From positions 2,159,001 through 2,223,000 of the forward strand of contig NGZR01000006.1 of the NCBI GenBank assembly GCA_002197995.1: DNA of 64,000 bases, given 5' to 3'. Numbering within the stretch: the first letter of the stretch is position 1; the number at the start of each line of letters is the position of its first letter. Shown here one piece after another: positions 33,582 through 44,705 of the stretch. Source of the stretch: Gaeumannomyces sp. JS-464 (taxonomy: Eukaryota; Ascomycota; Sordariomycetes; Magnaporthales; Magnaporthaceae). The position numbers and the translations under genes were made by a program. Under the pieces are notes generated by a model. The model was given only the letters and a program-made list of their open reading frames with translations. It did not search any database and had not been told where the DNA came from.

Positions 33582-34959
33582 GGCGACGGCTGGGCAGTCT
33601 ATCTGGTCGACGAGGCCGCGGTTCGGTCGGGGGTTCAACCCCCTGAATCTCGAGCACGGCTCGATGGGGGAGGATGGTGAAGAGACGGGATTGGCGGCGT
33701 GGAACAGATGGGCGCCGTTGCTGCTGGTCGGCGGCTGTGGTAAAAAGCAGCTACTACAGTCGGCAGAGAGGAGGAGCCCAGCAAAGGCGTCGAAATGGCG
33801 AGTACGGGGACACGAGGTCGGGTGGATGTGCAGAACGGATTGAATGGTTGGAGGATTGAAATCTGGGGACGAAGCCACAGGCGGGCGGGCTAGTCTAGGG
33901 AGCCTGGCCGGCGTGACGATGGCGCCAGACTGGATTTATTCAGGGTATATAGCAAGAAACAGCAGATCAGGCAGCTAGAACTGAGGCAGAAGCAAAAAGA
34001 ACATACCACGCGAGAACGGATGTCGTCGACCCGTGAGGGCTTCAGCCTTCCTCGTTGCTGGTGGATGGCGGAGCTGACCTCTCTGGAGCGCGCCCGTCGT
34101 TCGCTTCAGCTCGCTTGTCTCCTCCTGTAGATTGAGGTGGGGAGCTGCCCTTTTCCGGCGGCCTGTCTCCCTATTCGCAGCACAGGCAGCGCTGCAGAGA
34201 GCTGACAGTCTGTCGTGGGCCCCACTTGGCTGCAAGCCCCTGCTGTCAAGCTCCACTCGGCCTCGTGCCGCCACTCGTCGCGGCTCGCACGGCTCAGTGC
34301 CGGACACTTTGCAAGCCTCAATCCTCTTCAAGCCCCACGGCTCCCTCCTCAAGCCGCTGGTCGGGTGCAGCAAAGGCTGAGCCGGGCGACGAGCTTAGTC
34401 GAAAGGTGGAAGCACATTCCAGGAGACCTGGGGAAAGGATGTGAGGCCATCGTGTCATTCACTCGGGGCTGTCTGCCAGTGCCACTAGGTAGCAATACAT
34501 GAGCTAGCATAGAATACCGCCCGTGTCAGGAACCAAAAAGACAGAGCCTCGAACCGGCAGCCCGGGTGAGCTAACGAACGGGCAGGATCCCGGCCTCCTA
34601 TCCAGCCCGAACCAGACTCCCGACCACCCCGACAATCCAGACGCGCGGGTTCCGGCCAGGGTCCCCGAGTCGGCGCCTAGGCTGGCTGGCACCCGGCTCG
34701 GACACTGATAAAACAGGCACGTGCTGCGTTGACAGCCGTGTGCCGTTAGTCTTGGGCAGCAAACCTATGTAATGACGTGCATGGCCTGCGAGCCTCAGTT
34801 ATCCCCCAAGCGCAGTGTTCGTCGGAAGGCTCTCTCCAGGTGAGCGATTTGCTCATCGACATCAGCCAATGATGCCGTCTGATGCAGAGTGCGAATCGAG
34901 ATGTGAGATGAAGGCGATCGGCCCAAGTTTATCAATGGGCAAGGACAAAAGCACCGACC

Positions 34960-34984
34960 AAAAAAAAAAAAAAAAAAAAAAAAA
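34960..34984. repeat. Poly-A tract (A25)
   Basis: Uninterrupted A run in non-coding DNA. Confidence 0.9.
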
Positions 34985-35538
34985 GAAAAAAAACCCAAAG
35001 GTGGGGTCTGGGTCCACGTTGCTTGCATCATGCGCGTTGCATCATGTAACAGGAGGCTGCTGTGCACCAGAGCCGCCAGCCAAATGTCGCGGGCTGCCCC
35101 GTCTCTTTCCAGATCCTTGTGCGGCGCCATCTGACTCTCTTGTTCATCTGACCGCGGCGGGCGCTAGCTGACCAAGACGTGCTGCTGCCATCCAAGGAGC
35201 GACGATGAGACTGACATTTGCGGGGGACCTCGGCACCGAGCTGGCTCGACCTAGCTGTTGACAATGGAAGTTGTCCAAGGTGGCATCGTCTCCGTCTACG
35301 TCATAGCTGGGTGGCTTACTACGCATGTTCAATGGCTTGTCGCGCACGTTACAGTGGCTACAGCGATCTGCGTCAGCCTGCCGGGAGCCCGGGAACCTTA
35401 CCTCGACACAATCGAAGCCCGCCCCTGAGGCTGCTCGGCTGGACACACAGCATTTTGGCTGCGGGCTGCACGAGTCGAGACACTTGCTGCTGTGGCATTT
35501 GGCTCATCTTTTTAGCCCGTCATTCTTCTCTTGCATCC

Positions 35539-35541
35539 ATA

Positions 35542-35578
<37 letters not shown>
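35539..35578. repeat. (AT)n microsatellite followed by poly-T
   Basis: About 13 AT units (35539-35565) running into about 14 T. Confidence 0.9.
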
Positions 35579-36919
35579 AATTTTATTTCGTCGAAGAAAC
35601 GTCACAATGGAGCCTCGGGACAGGGGTGGAGGCCCAAGTGGGAAGCAAATCAAGAGAAATTACCAAGGACCAGCAGCGTCGGGAGTTTTGGCTTTCAGTC
35701 TGCAAGGCTGGGCGGATGTGAATCCAAGAAGAGCGCTTCTCATTTCCACTCAACCTGTTTCTTCAGCGAGAGATCATCTCCAAGTGCTCAAGCAGCGTCC
35801 AATCGTGTGCCCTCGCAGAAGCACAAGGCCCGGGGCGTCCATCCTCGGCACGACACCAGCAGGGCGAACCGCACGCCAGCACGGGTTGGGGGTCATGGGT
35901 GATGGGCATGGGTGCGGGCATGCATGCAATCCAGCGTCAACCGCCGCCATCCTTGCCCGCATAAGTCGCTGGCCAGGGTTTATCATCCGCCAGCCTAGCC
36001 GTAGCGTGGCGCCCCTCCCCGCCAAATCCATCGACCGAACCGAGCCCACGCGCCAATCCCACCGCCGTTCCTCGCCGCGCCATCACATCATAAGGCCGGC
36101 CAGCAGGATCGCGGCTATCAGGCACAGCGTAGCAAGCAAGCAAGCAACCCCACGCTGCACGTCGAGTGTCTTCTGTCCTTGCTGCTGCTGCGCTCTTTTC
36201 GCTCGTTGCCCCCTCCACCTGTTTTCCCGTCACTGTTGAATCGGAGATACATGCCAGATCTCTTACACGGGCTGCGTCCAAAGTTCCTTTTTCCCTTGTC
36301 GTCCCAACCATCATCATCCGCTCGACCAGTCTGGCAGCCCTGGTTGAGGCACCTCTACCCAATACCACCCCTAAAAACCCCCGTTTACACGTTTTGCGCC
36401 GGGTCTCGGCAGCACCACCTGGACCTATTTCTCCAAGCAAATCCTCTATCCGACTTGCGCCCAAGCCAAGAGACAGGAAATCCCGCCGCCTGGGTTGTTT
36501 GTCGGAAACCGTTTCGCCTGCCAGCCAAACCCGACCCTCTTTTTTTTCCTTACCCGAGTAAAGCCGCCGGGCTCGAACGAAACTCTTTGATCCTAATCCT
36601 TGCCCGCTCGTTTTCACGCTCCTCCAAGAGCCCCCGGCGTGGCCCAAGCAAACCGAGCGAGCCAGAACGCTCAACGATTTCCGCGACCGAAAATCCAACG
36701 AACGGCGCGGAGTCAAGTCACAGCCACAAGGGGAGAAAAAAAAAAAAATACTTGCGCGCCCTCACGAAAAGAACAACAAACAAGGTTAGAAGCTAGTGCT
36801 GGCCGTCTCTTTGTGGAGCCAACTCCCCTATTCCGCCCCTTTTTTTTCGCCCTCGACTCCCCGCCCCGCCCTCGCAGCGGCGCAAGCCGGAGCGCACCAG
36901 ACATCGGACAAAAGCCACC

Positions 36920-38472
36920 ATGGCGGCGGCTCTGGCGCACTCGTCGGGCCCGATCCCGTCGGTGGTGGGCGTGCCGTCAACCTCGGCTGCATCGTTCGGC
37001 GGCAGCAATGGCATGGGAGGAGCAGGAGGAGGGGCGTCACATGGCCTTCATCATCTACAGCAGCAACATCAGCAGCAACAACAGCACCGCCAGCAACACA
37101 ACAACGGCAACAGCAGCAGCAGCCAGAACGATGCGCCCGCACCCACACAGCAACAGCCACCACGCGCCCCCGTCGACTCACCACCGCAACAGCAGCCGAG
37201 GAAGCTGCATCTCAGCGACTTTAGCAAGGTCAGGACGTTAGGCACAGGTAAGGAAGCGCAAACAGCCAACCCCTGGATCCCCACCCGTCTCCAACCACTG
37301 CTAACCAGCTTCCCCCAACACAACAAAAAAGGCACCTTTGCGCGCGTCTGTCTCGTCAGGCCATCCAACCCCCAAACCGAAGCCGAGCGGGCCCAGGTCT
37401 TCGCGCTCAAGATCCTGCGCAAGACCGAGGTCATCAAGCTCAAGCAGATCGACCACGTCCGCCACGAGCGCGCCATCCTGGCCGAGGTGTCGGGCCACCC
37501 CTTCATCACGAACCTGCGCGCCTCCTTCTCGGACCGCGACTTTTTGTACCTCGTCCTCGACTACGTGCCCGGCGGCGAGCTCTTCAGCTACCTGCGCAAG
37601 TACCGCCGCTTCAACGAGCGCATGGCCGTCTTCTACGCCGCCGAGATCGTCCTCGTGCTCGAGTACCTGCACGAGGCCCAGGGCGGCGTCGCCTACCGCG
37701 ACCTCAAGCCCGAGAACCTGCTGCTCGACGAGCAGGGGCACATCCGCCTCGTCGACTTTGGCTTTGCGAAGCGCCTGGGCGGGAAGTTGCCGCTGTCGTC
37801 GCCGTCGTCGTCGGGAAAAGCACCAGGCGGCAGTGGCGGCGGCGGCGGCGCAAACGGCACCAGCAACGGTCCGGTCGAGACGTACACCCTCTGCGGGACG
37901 CCAGAGTACCTGGCCCCCGAGGTCATACACAACAAGGGCCACACCACAGCCGTCGACTGGTGGGCCCTCGGGATCCTGATATACGAGTTCCTGACGGGCT
38001 ACCCGCCCTTCTGGCACCAGAACCCGATCGAGATCTATAAGCAGTGGGTTCTTTTTCTTCTTCTTCTTCTTCTTCCTTCAACGTCATAATTCCTTAAACA
38101 TCCCCCTTTGCTAAATCTCGCGCCCTCCTCCCCTCCCCAAACAGGATCGTCGAGAAACCAGTCGTGTTCCCCCAGGACCCGCCAATCTCGCCCGAGGCGC
38201 AGGACATCATCCGGCAGTTCTGCACCGTCGACCGCTCCCACCGCCTGGGCAACATCAGCGGCGGCGCCGCCCGCGTCAAGGAGCACCCCTTCTTCCGGGG
38301 CGTCGACTGGGACGCCGCCTACCGCCGCGCGCGCCCGGGCCCCATCATCCCGCCCGTCCGCTACCCGGGCGACGCCCAGTGCTTCGACATTTACCCGGAG
38401 GAGGACGTGTCAAAGGACCAGTACACGGACGAGATGATGATGCAGTACGACCACCACTTTAGGGATTTTTGA
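36920..38472 (+). CDS. cAMP-dependent protein kinase (PKA) catalytic subunit
   Basis: AGC kinase of the cAMP pathway. It has a Gln/Ser/His-rich N-terminus of about 95 residues (HHLQQQHQQQQQHRQQHNN), then the kinase domain: DFSKVRTLGTGTFARVCLVR (Gly loop), FALKILRK (Lys), YRDLKPENLL (catalytic loop, Tyr in place of His), VDFGFAKRL (DFG), TYTLCGTPEYLAPE (activation-loop Thr), VDWWALGILIYEFLTGYPPF. The C-terminal AGC tail ends FDIYPEEDVSKDQYTDEMMM and HHFRDF. Exons: 36920-37247, 37332-38043 and 38145-38472; both introns are GT-AG, in phase and close to 100 nt. No frameshift. A roughly 30-residue Gly/Ser-rich insertion lies between DFGFAKRL and TYTLCG. Likely the second (CPK2-like) or main PKA isoform; the two cannot be separated here. 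Confidence 0.93.
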
Positions 38473-39117
38473 AAATGGGGGGAACGCACGCCCTTGAGCA
38501 AAAGAGGGAGGGAGGGCGCGCTGCTTTGCACTGTACTATTATTGCTGGTCCCTTGTCTTTTTTTCGCCAATGTTTTCTAGCATTGATTGGGCCTCATTGT
38601 TAGCGGCTTGCAAGCCCTATTTTTCTTTCCATGTTTGGATCGGTTGTTGTGGTTTTCATTCCCTCGCCGTCCCGGAATTTTGCAGCCATCTTCTCATGTG
38701 CTCTATCTGCTAGCTCGTCTGGATTTTGTTTCGTTCTTGGAGTACCTACTGGATCTGAGCGACGTCTGACCATTTTTTTCTCTTGCTTCTTTTTCTTTCT
38801 TCTTCCGGCTCCCGATTTCTGTACATAAGCCCCAATCCCGTGCCAATTCCACCCCCCCCCCCCCCCCCCCTTTTTTTTTTTTTTTTGATTTGACGACCAA
38901 ACAAACGCAAAGGACAGACACGAGGCAAGGCGACTGACGAACGCCTGAGAGGATCCAAGACAGATGGAACTGTGGTGAATGAGGGGCGCAGGGCTTTGAC
39001 GATGAACATTTCCGCCGTTGGAGGTGGGCACGCACATGTTTTCTCGCACGGCTCACATCTCGACTATAGAAGGAGGGGGAGGTGGTTCATAGAGACAGCC
39101 CGGTCAAAAGGGCGACA
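38473..39117. other. 3' flank of PKA with a C19-T16 tract
   Basis: No gene. It contains a C19 tract (38852-38870) immediately followed by T16 (38871-38886), and a T-rich stretch near 38770-38810. Confidence 0.6.
38852..38870. repeat. Homopolymer C19 tract, followed by T16
   Basis: Nineteen C then sixteen T on the plus strand. Confidence 0.9.
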
Positions 39118-39412
39118 ACGACAGATGCCTGTGAGTTGCTACCAATTGTTACTCCCTGAGTCGGCACAATTGGGCCACCTACTGCTTAGGTCAACTACGA
39201 CAGGAATTGGTCGAATAAAGAGAGGCATTAAAGGGCGTGTTAGGTGGTAGGTGAATTCTATATGGGCCGATATAGGAATCCATGCACCACCTACCACCAC
39301 CCTCTAATGCTCTTATTTGGCCTGCTCCCGCTGCAGTTGACCCAAGCAGTGGATAACCCAGTTGTGCCGATTAGCGGGTAACGATTGGTAGCAATTCTCA
39401 GGTACCTGTCGT
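39118..39412. repeat. 295-bp imperfect palindrome (foldback / MITE-like inverted repeat)
   Basis: Two arms of about 145 bp, 39118-39263 and 39270-39412, are reverse complements of each other with only about 6 bases (GGGCCG) between them. Matching blocks in order are ACGACAG/CTGTCGT at the outer ends, TTGCTACCAAT/ATTGGTAGCAA, TCGGCACAA/TTGTGCCGA, ACTGCTT/AAGCAGT, GTCAACT/AGTTGAC, GGTAGGTG/CACCTACC and CTATAT/ATATAG at the centre. Most mismatches are transitions, with a few small gaps. It has no coding capacity. A foldback element, a MITE or a hairpin-RNA locus are possible. I see no clear target-site duplication. Confidence 0.85.
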
Positions 39413-39919
39413 ATTACCATCATCATGTTCCTCGTCTGCCCGTCCCCAGTTTCCCAGTGGCTGCGCAAGCTCGATCATCACGTATTGGAGCGCTCACCAC
39501 GAGTCTACATGGATAAGCCCCCCATATATTTCGCTATGTGCCCGTTGGGTATAATAAGCCGAACGATGCCTTCAAACGCTTCGTGTATGAAAACAAGAGA
39601 CGTCGCCCTCGGATAGAGCAGAGAAAAAAGTCAAGATGCAGAGTATTGACAACTGCCCCAAAACGCTAGACTTTGTATCAACACCACACCTCTAGTGTAC
39701 GTAAGAAAACCATGCATCTCGTGCCAAAGCGGGAAAAACAATGATAACTAAGAACACCTAACGCCACCACGCCCAACTCCCCAGCGACGGCGGCGTCCAC
39801 TCGCGCCACCAGCGCGACGCGCCCCGACCGCCCCGGCCCCGGCGAGCCCCATCAGGCCCAGCCCCAGCCCGACAAGGGAGCAGCCCGACAAGGGAGCAGC
39901 CCGAGGCCCGCCTCCTCGC
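39413..39919. other. Spacer downstream of the inositol phosphatase gene
   Basis: About 500 bp, no gene recognised; presumed 3' UTR of the minus-strand phosphatase. Confidence 0.45.
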
Positions 39920-41973
39920 CTAGAGGGCCTGGTACAGCCAGTACGTCGACAGCCCCAGGACGGCGAGCGAGCCGAGCGCGACCGCGCCCTCCCTGGTGCA
40001 CCAGAGCAGCATCGTCCAGCCCGTCGCGAACTCGCGCGACCGCGCCGCCCGCCGCCTGGCCGCCGCGTGTATGTCGATGGGGTACAGCGGCTTCCTCGCG
40101 CGGCTGCTACCGAGATCCTCGGCGGCGACGTCACTACCGGTGCTGGCGCTACCAATATCCCTCCTCTCGCTGTCCGCCGCCGGTGACGACCGGCCCAGCT
40201 CCTCGGGCGACAGGATGGGCACCGCGACGCGCAGGAAGACGGGTTGGTGGTCCGACGACCGCATCAGCGGGAGGGACTGATACGCTGCGACGTCGAACCG
40301 CATGTCGTCGTCCTCTCCTTCCCCCCTTCCGCGCCGGCGCGTGGCCGGCCGCCCGCGTACAGCACCCTGTCCGTCCTGGTGGGCCACCTGTGCTTGGCGA
40401 AGCGGAACGGCACCACCAGGCCCTCCGACAGCAGCCCGTTCGCCTCGGCCTCGCGCACCTGAGCCCGTTGAGCGCGCCCTCAGCCGTCGGCAGGTCGTCG
40501 TACTTGTACGTGGGCGCGAAGTTTCACGCGCGCTCCTCGAGGCCCTGGAGCGCCCCTCCCCGCGCGCTCTCTCGCGCGTCAGCTGGTCGCGGTCCAGGAA
40601 GGTCTGCCCAGTGGTGCTGCGACCCCGGCTCCAGTGACGGGAAGGCGCTCGTCCCGCTGCGGGCTCCGGTCTGAGATACGGTAGTTGAGGTCCCCGGCCA
40701 GGAACAAGTGGCTGCCGGGGCGGAAGATGGTGATGTCGCGCAGGGCGTCGCGCACGTCGGCCGCCAGCGCCCCGTTGGCCACCTCGGCCTCGGCCAGCAG
40801 GCGCTCCGCCTCCTCCTCCTCCTCGGCCGTCGGCTCCTTGCACGCCGCGCTGTCCTGCGCCCGGCCGCCCGACGCCGCGGAAGTAGCGGCGGCGGCGGCG
40901 GCGACGGCGGCTTGCCCCTCGTCCCCGGCCGCACGCTTGATGACGGCCGTGGGCTCGCTGAAGAGCAGGGCGGAGCAGATGGTGCGCCAGTTGGCGTTGC
41001 GCCTGCGCAGGTTCCACTCCATGGGCGCCAGGTGCGTCGCCACAAAGGTCAGCTGCGTGGTCCGGCCGCCGCCCTCCTTGTCCGTGTACAGATACCGCAC
41101 GCCCGCGGCGCCCTTGTTGCCCATGTCCATGGTGCCGAAGCCGACCTCAGCCAGCTCGACCTGAGACACGGCGCTGGCGTCTCGGGCGAATACCATTACC
41201 GCGGTCATACCGACGTTGTGCTGCCGCACCAGAGTGTAGGGCTTGGACTGTTGTTGGCGGTCCAGGAGCCTGGTCTGCGGGCCTAGCTCCTCGCTCGAGT
41301 CGTCGTTGGCGGAGACATTATTGGCGGGGCTGAACCCGAAGGATGTAGTCGTTGTAGCGGCGCGACTGTCGGTGGCGGAGTGGATTGTATCTTGACAGCG
41401 GCTAGGTTGAGGGCGTCCTCGTAGCGGGCGAGAAATGGGTTGAGGAAGACGCCGCCGATGAAGGCATAACTGAGCGGCGATACCTCCTGGAGGGAGCTGG
41501 GCAGCCGGGAGAGACGACGCGTTAGTTTATCGTGTGGAGATTTGGCACGTTGGGTTCAGCTGGAGAGGCCGGGTATTTGTTGACGCCGCCATGACAGCAG
41601 GCGGTCGTTTGTCGCTAACTAGACCTTCTGGTACATGACGATCGATGGCGTGCAGATGGTGATCCCGGTGTGATGATGCATGTGGGGCTCTGGTTGGCAT
41701 GCGCGACACCACCAAAAAAAAGCCTGTGCAACTGGCACGGCACACACACCACACAACGCACATGCACAGACAGACAGACGCCACACGTGCAAGCCGAGGT
41801 CTTGGGAACAAGCAAAACGAAAAATCAATCAACTCACAAGACAACTATTTCAGGCAGCGACGTGCATTCGCAGCCAACGCCGTCTGCAGGTGGTGAGCAA
41901 AGACATGGCTGTCGATGATGGTCTTTGCCGCGTTGAACGTAAGGACCAGCAGGTCCAGCTTCCTGCGGGCCAT
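39920..41973 (-). CDS. INP54: Tail-anchored inositol polyphosphate 5-phosphatase (Inp54-like), frameshifted
   Basis: Predicted ER-anchored PI(4,5)P2 5-phosphatase. Exon 1 (41973-41838) encodes MARRKLDLLVLTFNAAKTII. An intron of 341 nt (41497-41837) joins to SLQEVSPLSYAFIGGVFLNP. The endonuclease/exonuclease/phosphatase fold continues with QHNVGMTAVMVFARD, GFGTMDMGNKGAAGVR, FVATHLAPMEWNLRRRNANW and HLFLAGDLNYRISD. Later come FAPTYKYDDLPT, HRWPTRTDRVLYAG and the catalytic SSDHQPVFL. A C-terminal hydrophobic anchor (GAVALGSLAVLGLSTYWLYQ) ends at stop 39920-39922, as in yeast Inp54. Frame slips occur near 41850, about 41340, 40670, 40620, 40540 and 40470. All conserved 5-phosphatase motifs are present across the frames, so base-calling error in very GC-rich DNA is likely. 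Confidence 0.85.
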
Positions 41974-44705
41974 CGTCGCCCGGCCCGTCGTGCTGGCTGT
42001 CGTTGTCGACGCGTGTGTAGTCTTTCTTGTCGCTGGTGTCGTCGAGGGCTTGAGACCTGAGAGGCGCCTCCATGCTCTGCCACCCGTGCACCGATGCGAA
42101 TCGATCAATCGGGCTAGGCCAGGTTGGTAGGCAGGCAATAGACTTGCTTTTACTGGTGTCCGGAAGGGCCCGATCAATCGACTGCGCGATTGATTGACGG
42201 ACGGGTGCAAGGCGGTGAATTCGTCTCGCGCGTCCGATTGATTGACGAACGGACTGGCTCGGCGATGTTGGTGGTCCGGCCTTGGATCAATGCTTTCGGA
42301 GAGCCCCTTCCACCGTCACGCAGGCCCCTTGTCCTCCTCCCGGGCCGCACGAGCTGGTGCAGAAGGACTGGGCAGACCTGGATCCGACGCCGAAGCCCGA
42401 AAGTGCACGGGCAGGAATGAACAACAAAGAAGCCGTTTCCAGGACAGGATGCAGGTGCCGCTTCCAAAAAGTCTTGCCGTTCTCGTGTCAATTCACGCAG
42501 CCGAAGACGTCGAGTCCGCGAATGCATGCGGATGACGTAAACTGCACTGCACCCCGTCCCCTGAGGTAGGTAGTATCTACCCGATGTGCCTACCTAGCAG
42601 GTCAGTCGAGTGAAGAAGTAGGTTCTCTTGGAACCAAAACGAGACGAGCCAAGATCGCGTCTGTCTTGCAAATTTCCCGATGACCCCTTGTGATTGCAGC
42701 CCTTTGAGAACAGGAGACTCTCCTCCATCTTATACTCGCTCGCCATGATGCCACCATCCCAGACAGTCCCAGTTCGCCTGTCAATCACAGCCGTCCGTTA
42801 GCTCCGGCTGGTCAGCCGCGCTGCGCATCAAAAGTGGGTTCCCATGCGCCCCAAGACAACAGCACATGACCTTTTGAGACATACGATATCGAATATCGCC
42901 CTCGAGAGTGTGTCGATTGAGATGGGACCCATGGAGAAACACAAAGGAAAAGAGAATGAAAAGGAATAGGAATACGTAAATAGATCCAAACGTGAGCACG
43001 CCGATGGCAAACCCCAAAGGTGATGCTGCATGACCAAAATCATCGGTCCTATCATGAAGGGGGCAGTGGGAGGGGACCCGTCTAGCATTGCACCGTGCCA
43101 TCTCCCTGGAGAGAAGGTTCAGGCACGACACTAGCATCATCAACCCTGTTGGCAGTGATGCCTGCCAGTTCCGTCGCCGTGCACTTGTGTCGGGGCTGTG
43201 TGAGCTAACTACGCTCCGCCTCTCCTGGAGCGGTGAAGTCTATGGGGGAAAACTATGACCTACGGTTGCGCACGCTATCCAGAGGAGTCACCCCGTCTTA
43301 CGACTAACCTCGCGGCGATCATGTCAATCCACGGCTTCACTGGGATCTTCAGGACGAGGACAACAAATGTGAAAAGAAATGAAGTGTTTGAAAGCTATCT
43401 ATGGCTTACGTATACGCCAGTGTCTGTCAGTCTGATTGCGATCGCCGACCACAGACGGTCCCGGTGTTCAAGAGAGGTGGACGAAGGCATCTTGACAAAC
43501 GGAAAGGGGTCGCTGCACCCGCAGTTCCCGAACCCCTTCGCCTCCCTCCAACGTTGCCCTAACAGCGATCGTTTGCATAGCCACCGCGCCACGCATACGA
43601 CCGTGTTGTTGCCTCTCACCGAACACCAACCCTGTACTCCGAAAACCAACATTAATTACTCCCGAGGATGGCGGCAGATCTGTGCGCCAAGGTCTTGCGA
43701 ACCGAGCCATCGCACGACAGCGACAGGCCAATGGTCAACGATCCGGGAACCGCAAACTCGCCGCATCCTCCGGGTAGGGCCAGATTGGCGGTGTCGGTGC
43801 CAGAATGGCACACGACACCGAGGCCACAGCTTGCCAAATGCATCCACCAGAATGGCCATCGACTTGGGGCGATCAGAGAGCAAGAAAAGTGGCTCGAGAC
43901 CACGCCCTCGTGACGCCACTGTCCACTGAAAACGCTCCTCGTCCCCTGAATTACATCCCCACAAGCGGGCTCCGAAGCGATATTGCCAATTGCGAAGGAA
44001 AAGACGACCTTCCCGAAGTCAAAGAGACGATGAAGGAGGGAAAGAAAAGCAAGGAAAAAACAAACAGGTTAAAATGGAAATGTTGTGGTGCTCCGTGATT
44101 GGGTGGCGAATACCGATAGGCGGATGGTGAGGCGGCGAGAAACCGGCTCTCATTCGTGGAATATCGGTCCTTTCCGAGATCATCGCAGCCAGAGAATTGC
44201 ACCGATGCGCATCCTGACAGAACAGAGGATCCCTGGCTTCGCAGCAGACCCGAGCCTCGAGGCACCGGACATGCCGTTCAACCCTTTCCCGGAAGCAAGC
44301 CCGCCGTCACTCAGCAATCACAGCCGAAAGGCCTAGATCGCGTTGTTCAGGCTGCCATTCCAAGAGCAGGCCGAGCCAGAAGAAAGGAAAGATTGATGCC
44401 GTCGGAAATATTAAGGAAATAAAGAGGCAATCTTGCAGAGGTGTCCGTCGAGGGGAGAGTCGTGGTTGCCATTCGAAAGCAGCTCGGGCTCGATCGCATC
44501 GACGCATGAACCAGACCCCGAAGGCGGTGGCGGATCTGGAGACGGGTGTGCGAATACGACTGGTGAAGAATCCGAGGCGATGCAGACGAATAAGAAAAGG
44601 CAGACAACACGCCCGAACACTGCCAAGTGACAGTGCCGGGTACAATACTCCTAGCTCAACGCTCAGCAGATCTTGAGAGCGTCAGACAAACGACTGGTCC
44701 GTGCT
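41974..44705. other. 2.7-kb spacer between the phosphatase and casein kinase genes
   Basis: It holds the phosphatase promoter and the casein kinase 3' flank. Open frames up to 224 codons (43255-43929) show no family resemblance, and the opposite strand is equally open. A CCTACCTA stretch lies near 42570-42600. I see no convincing gene. Confidence 0.4.
42102..42247. repeat. Four CGATCAATCG / CGATTGATTG motif copies upstream of the phosphatase gene
   Basis: CGATCAATCG occurs at 42102-42111 and 42171-42180. Its inverse-type form CGATTGATTGACG occurs at 42187-42199 and 42235-42247. The pair at 42171-42199 can form a hairpin. They lie 130-275 bp upstream of the phosphatase start. Confidence 0.55.

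Larger units (their letters stand above)
33582..36919. other. 3.3-kb divergent promoter region (Rab GAP / PKA)
   Basis: No gene recognised. It contains an A25 run at 34960-34984, an AT dinucleotide repeat at 35539-35565 followed by a T run, and scattered pyrimidine tracts. The last kilobase before 36920 is rich in short CT tracts and probably is the PKA 5' UTR and promoter. Long 5' regions are common for fungal signalling kinases. Confidence 0.5.

Noticed and set aside
43255..43929. 224-codon open frame between INP54 and casein kinase genes
   Set aside because: No recognisable motif, no codon bias, and the opposite strand is equally open.
44411..44626. Signal-peptide-like minus-strand frame (VVCLFLFVCIASDSSPVV)
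   Set aside because: Starts without an ATG, lies in the expected 3' UTR of casein kinase 1, and has no continuation exon I could support.
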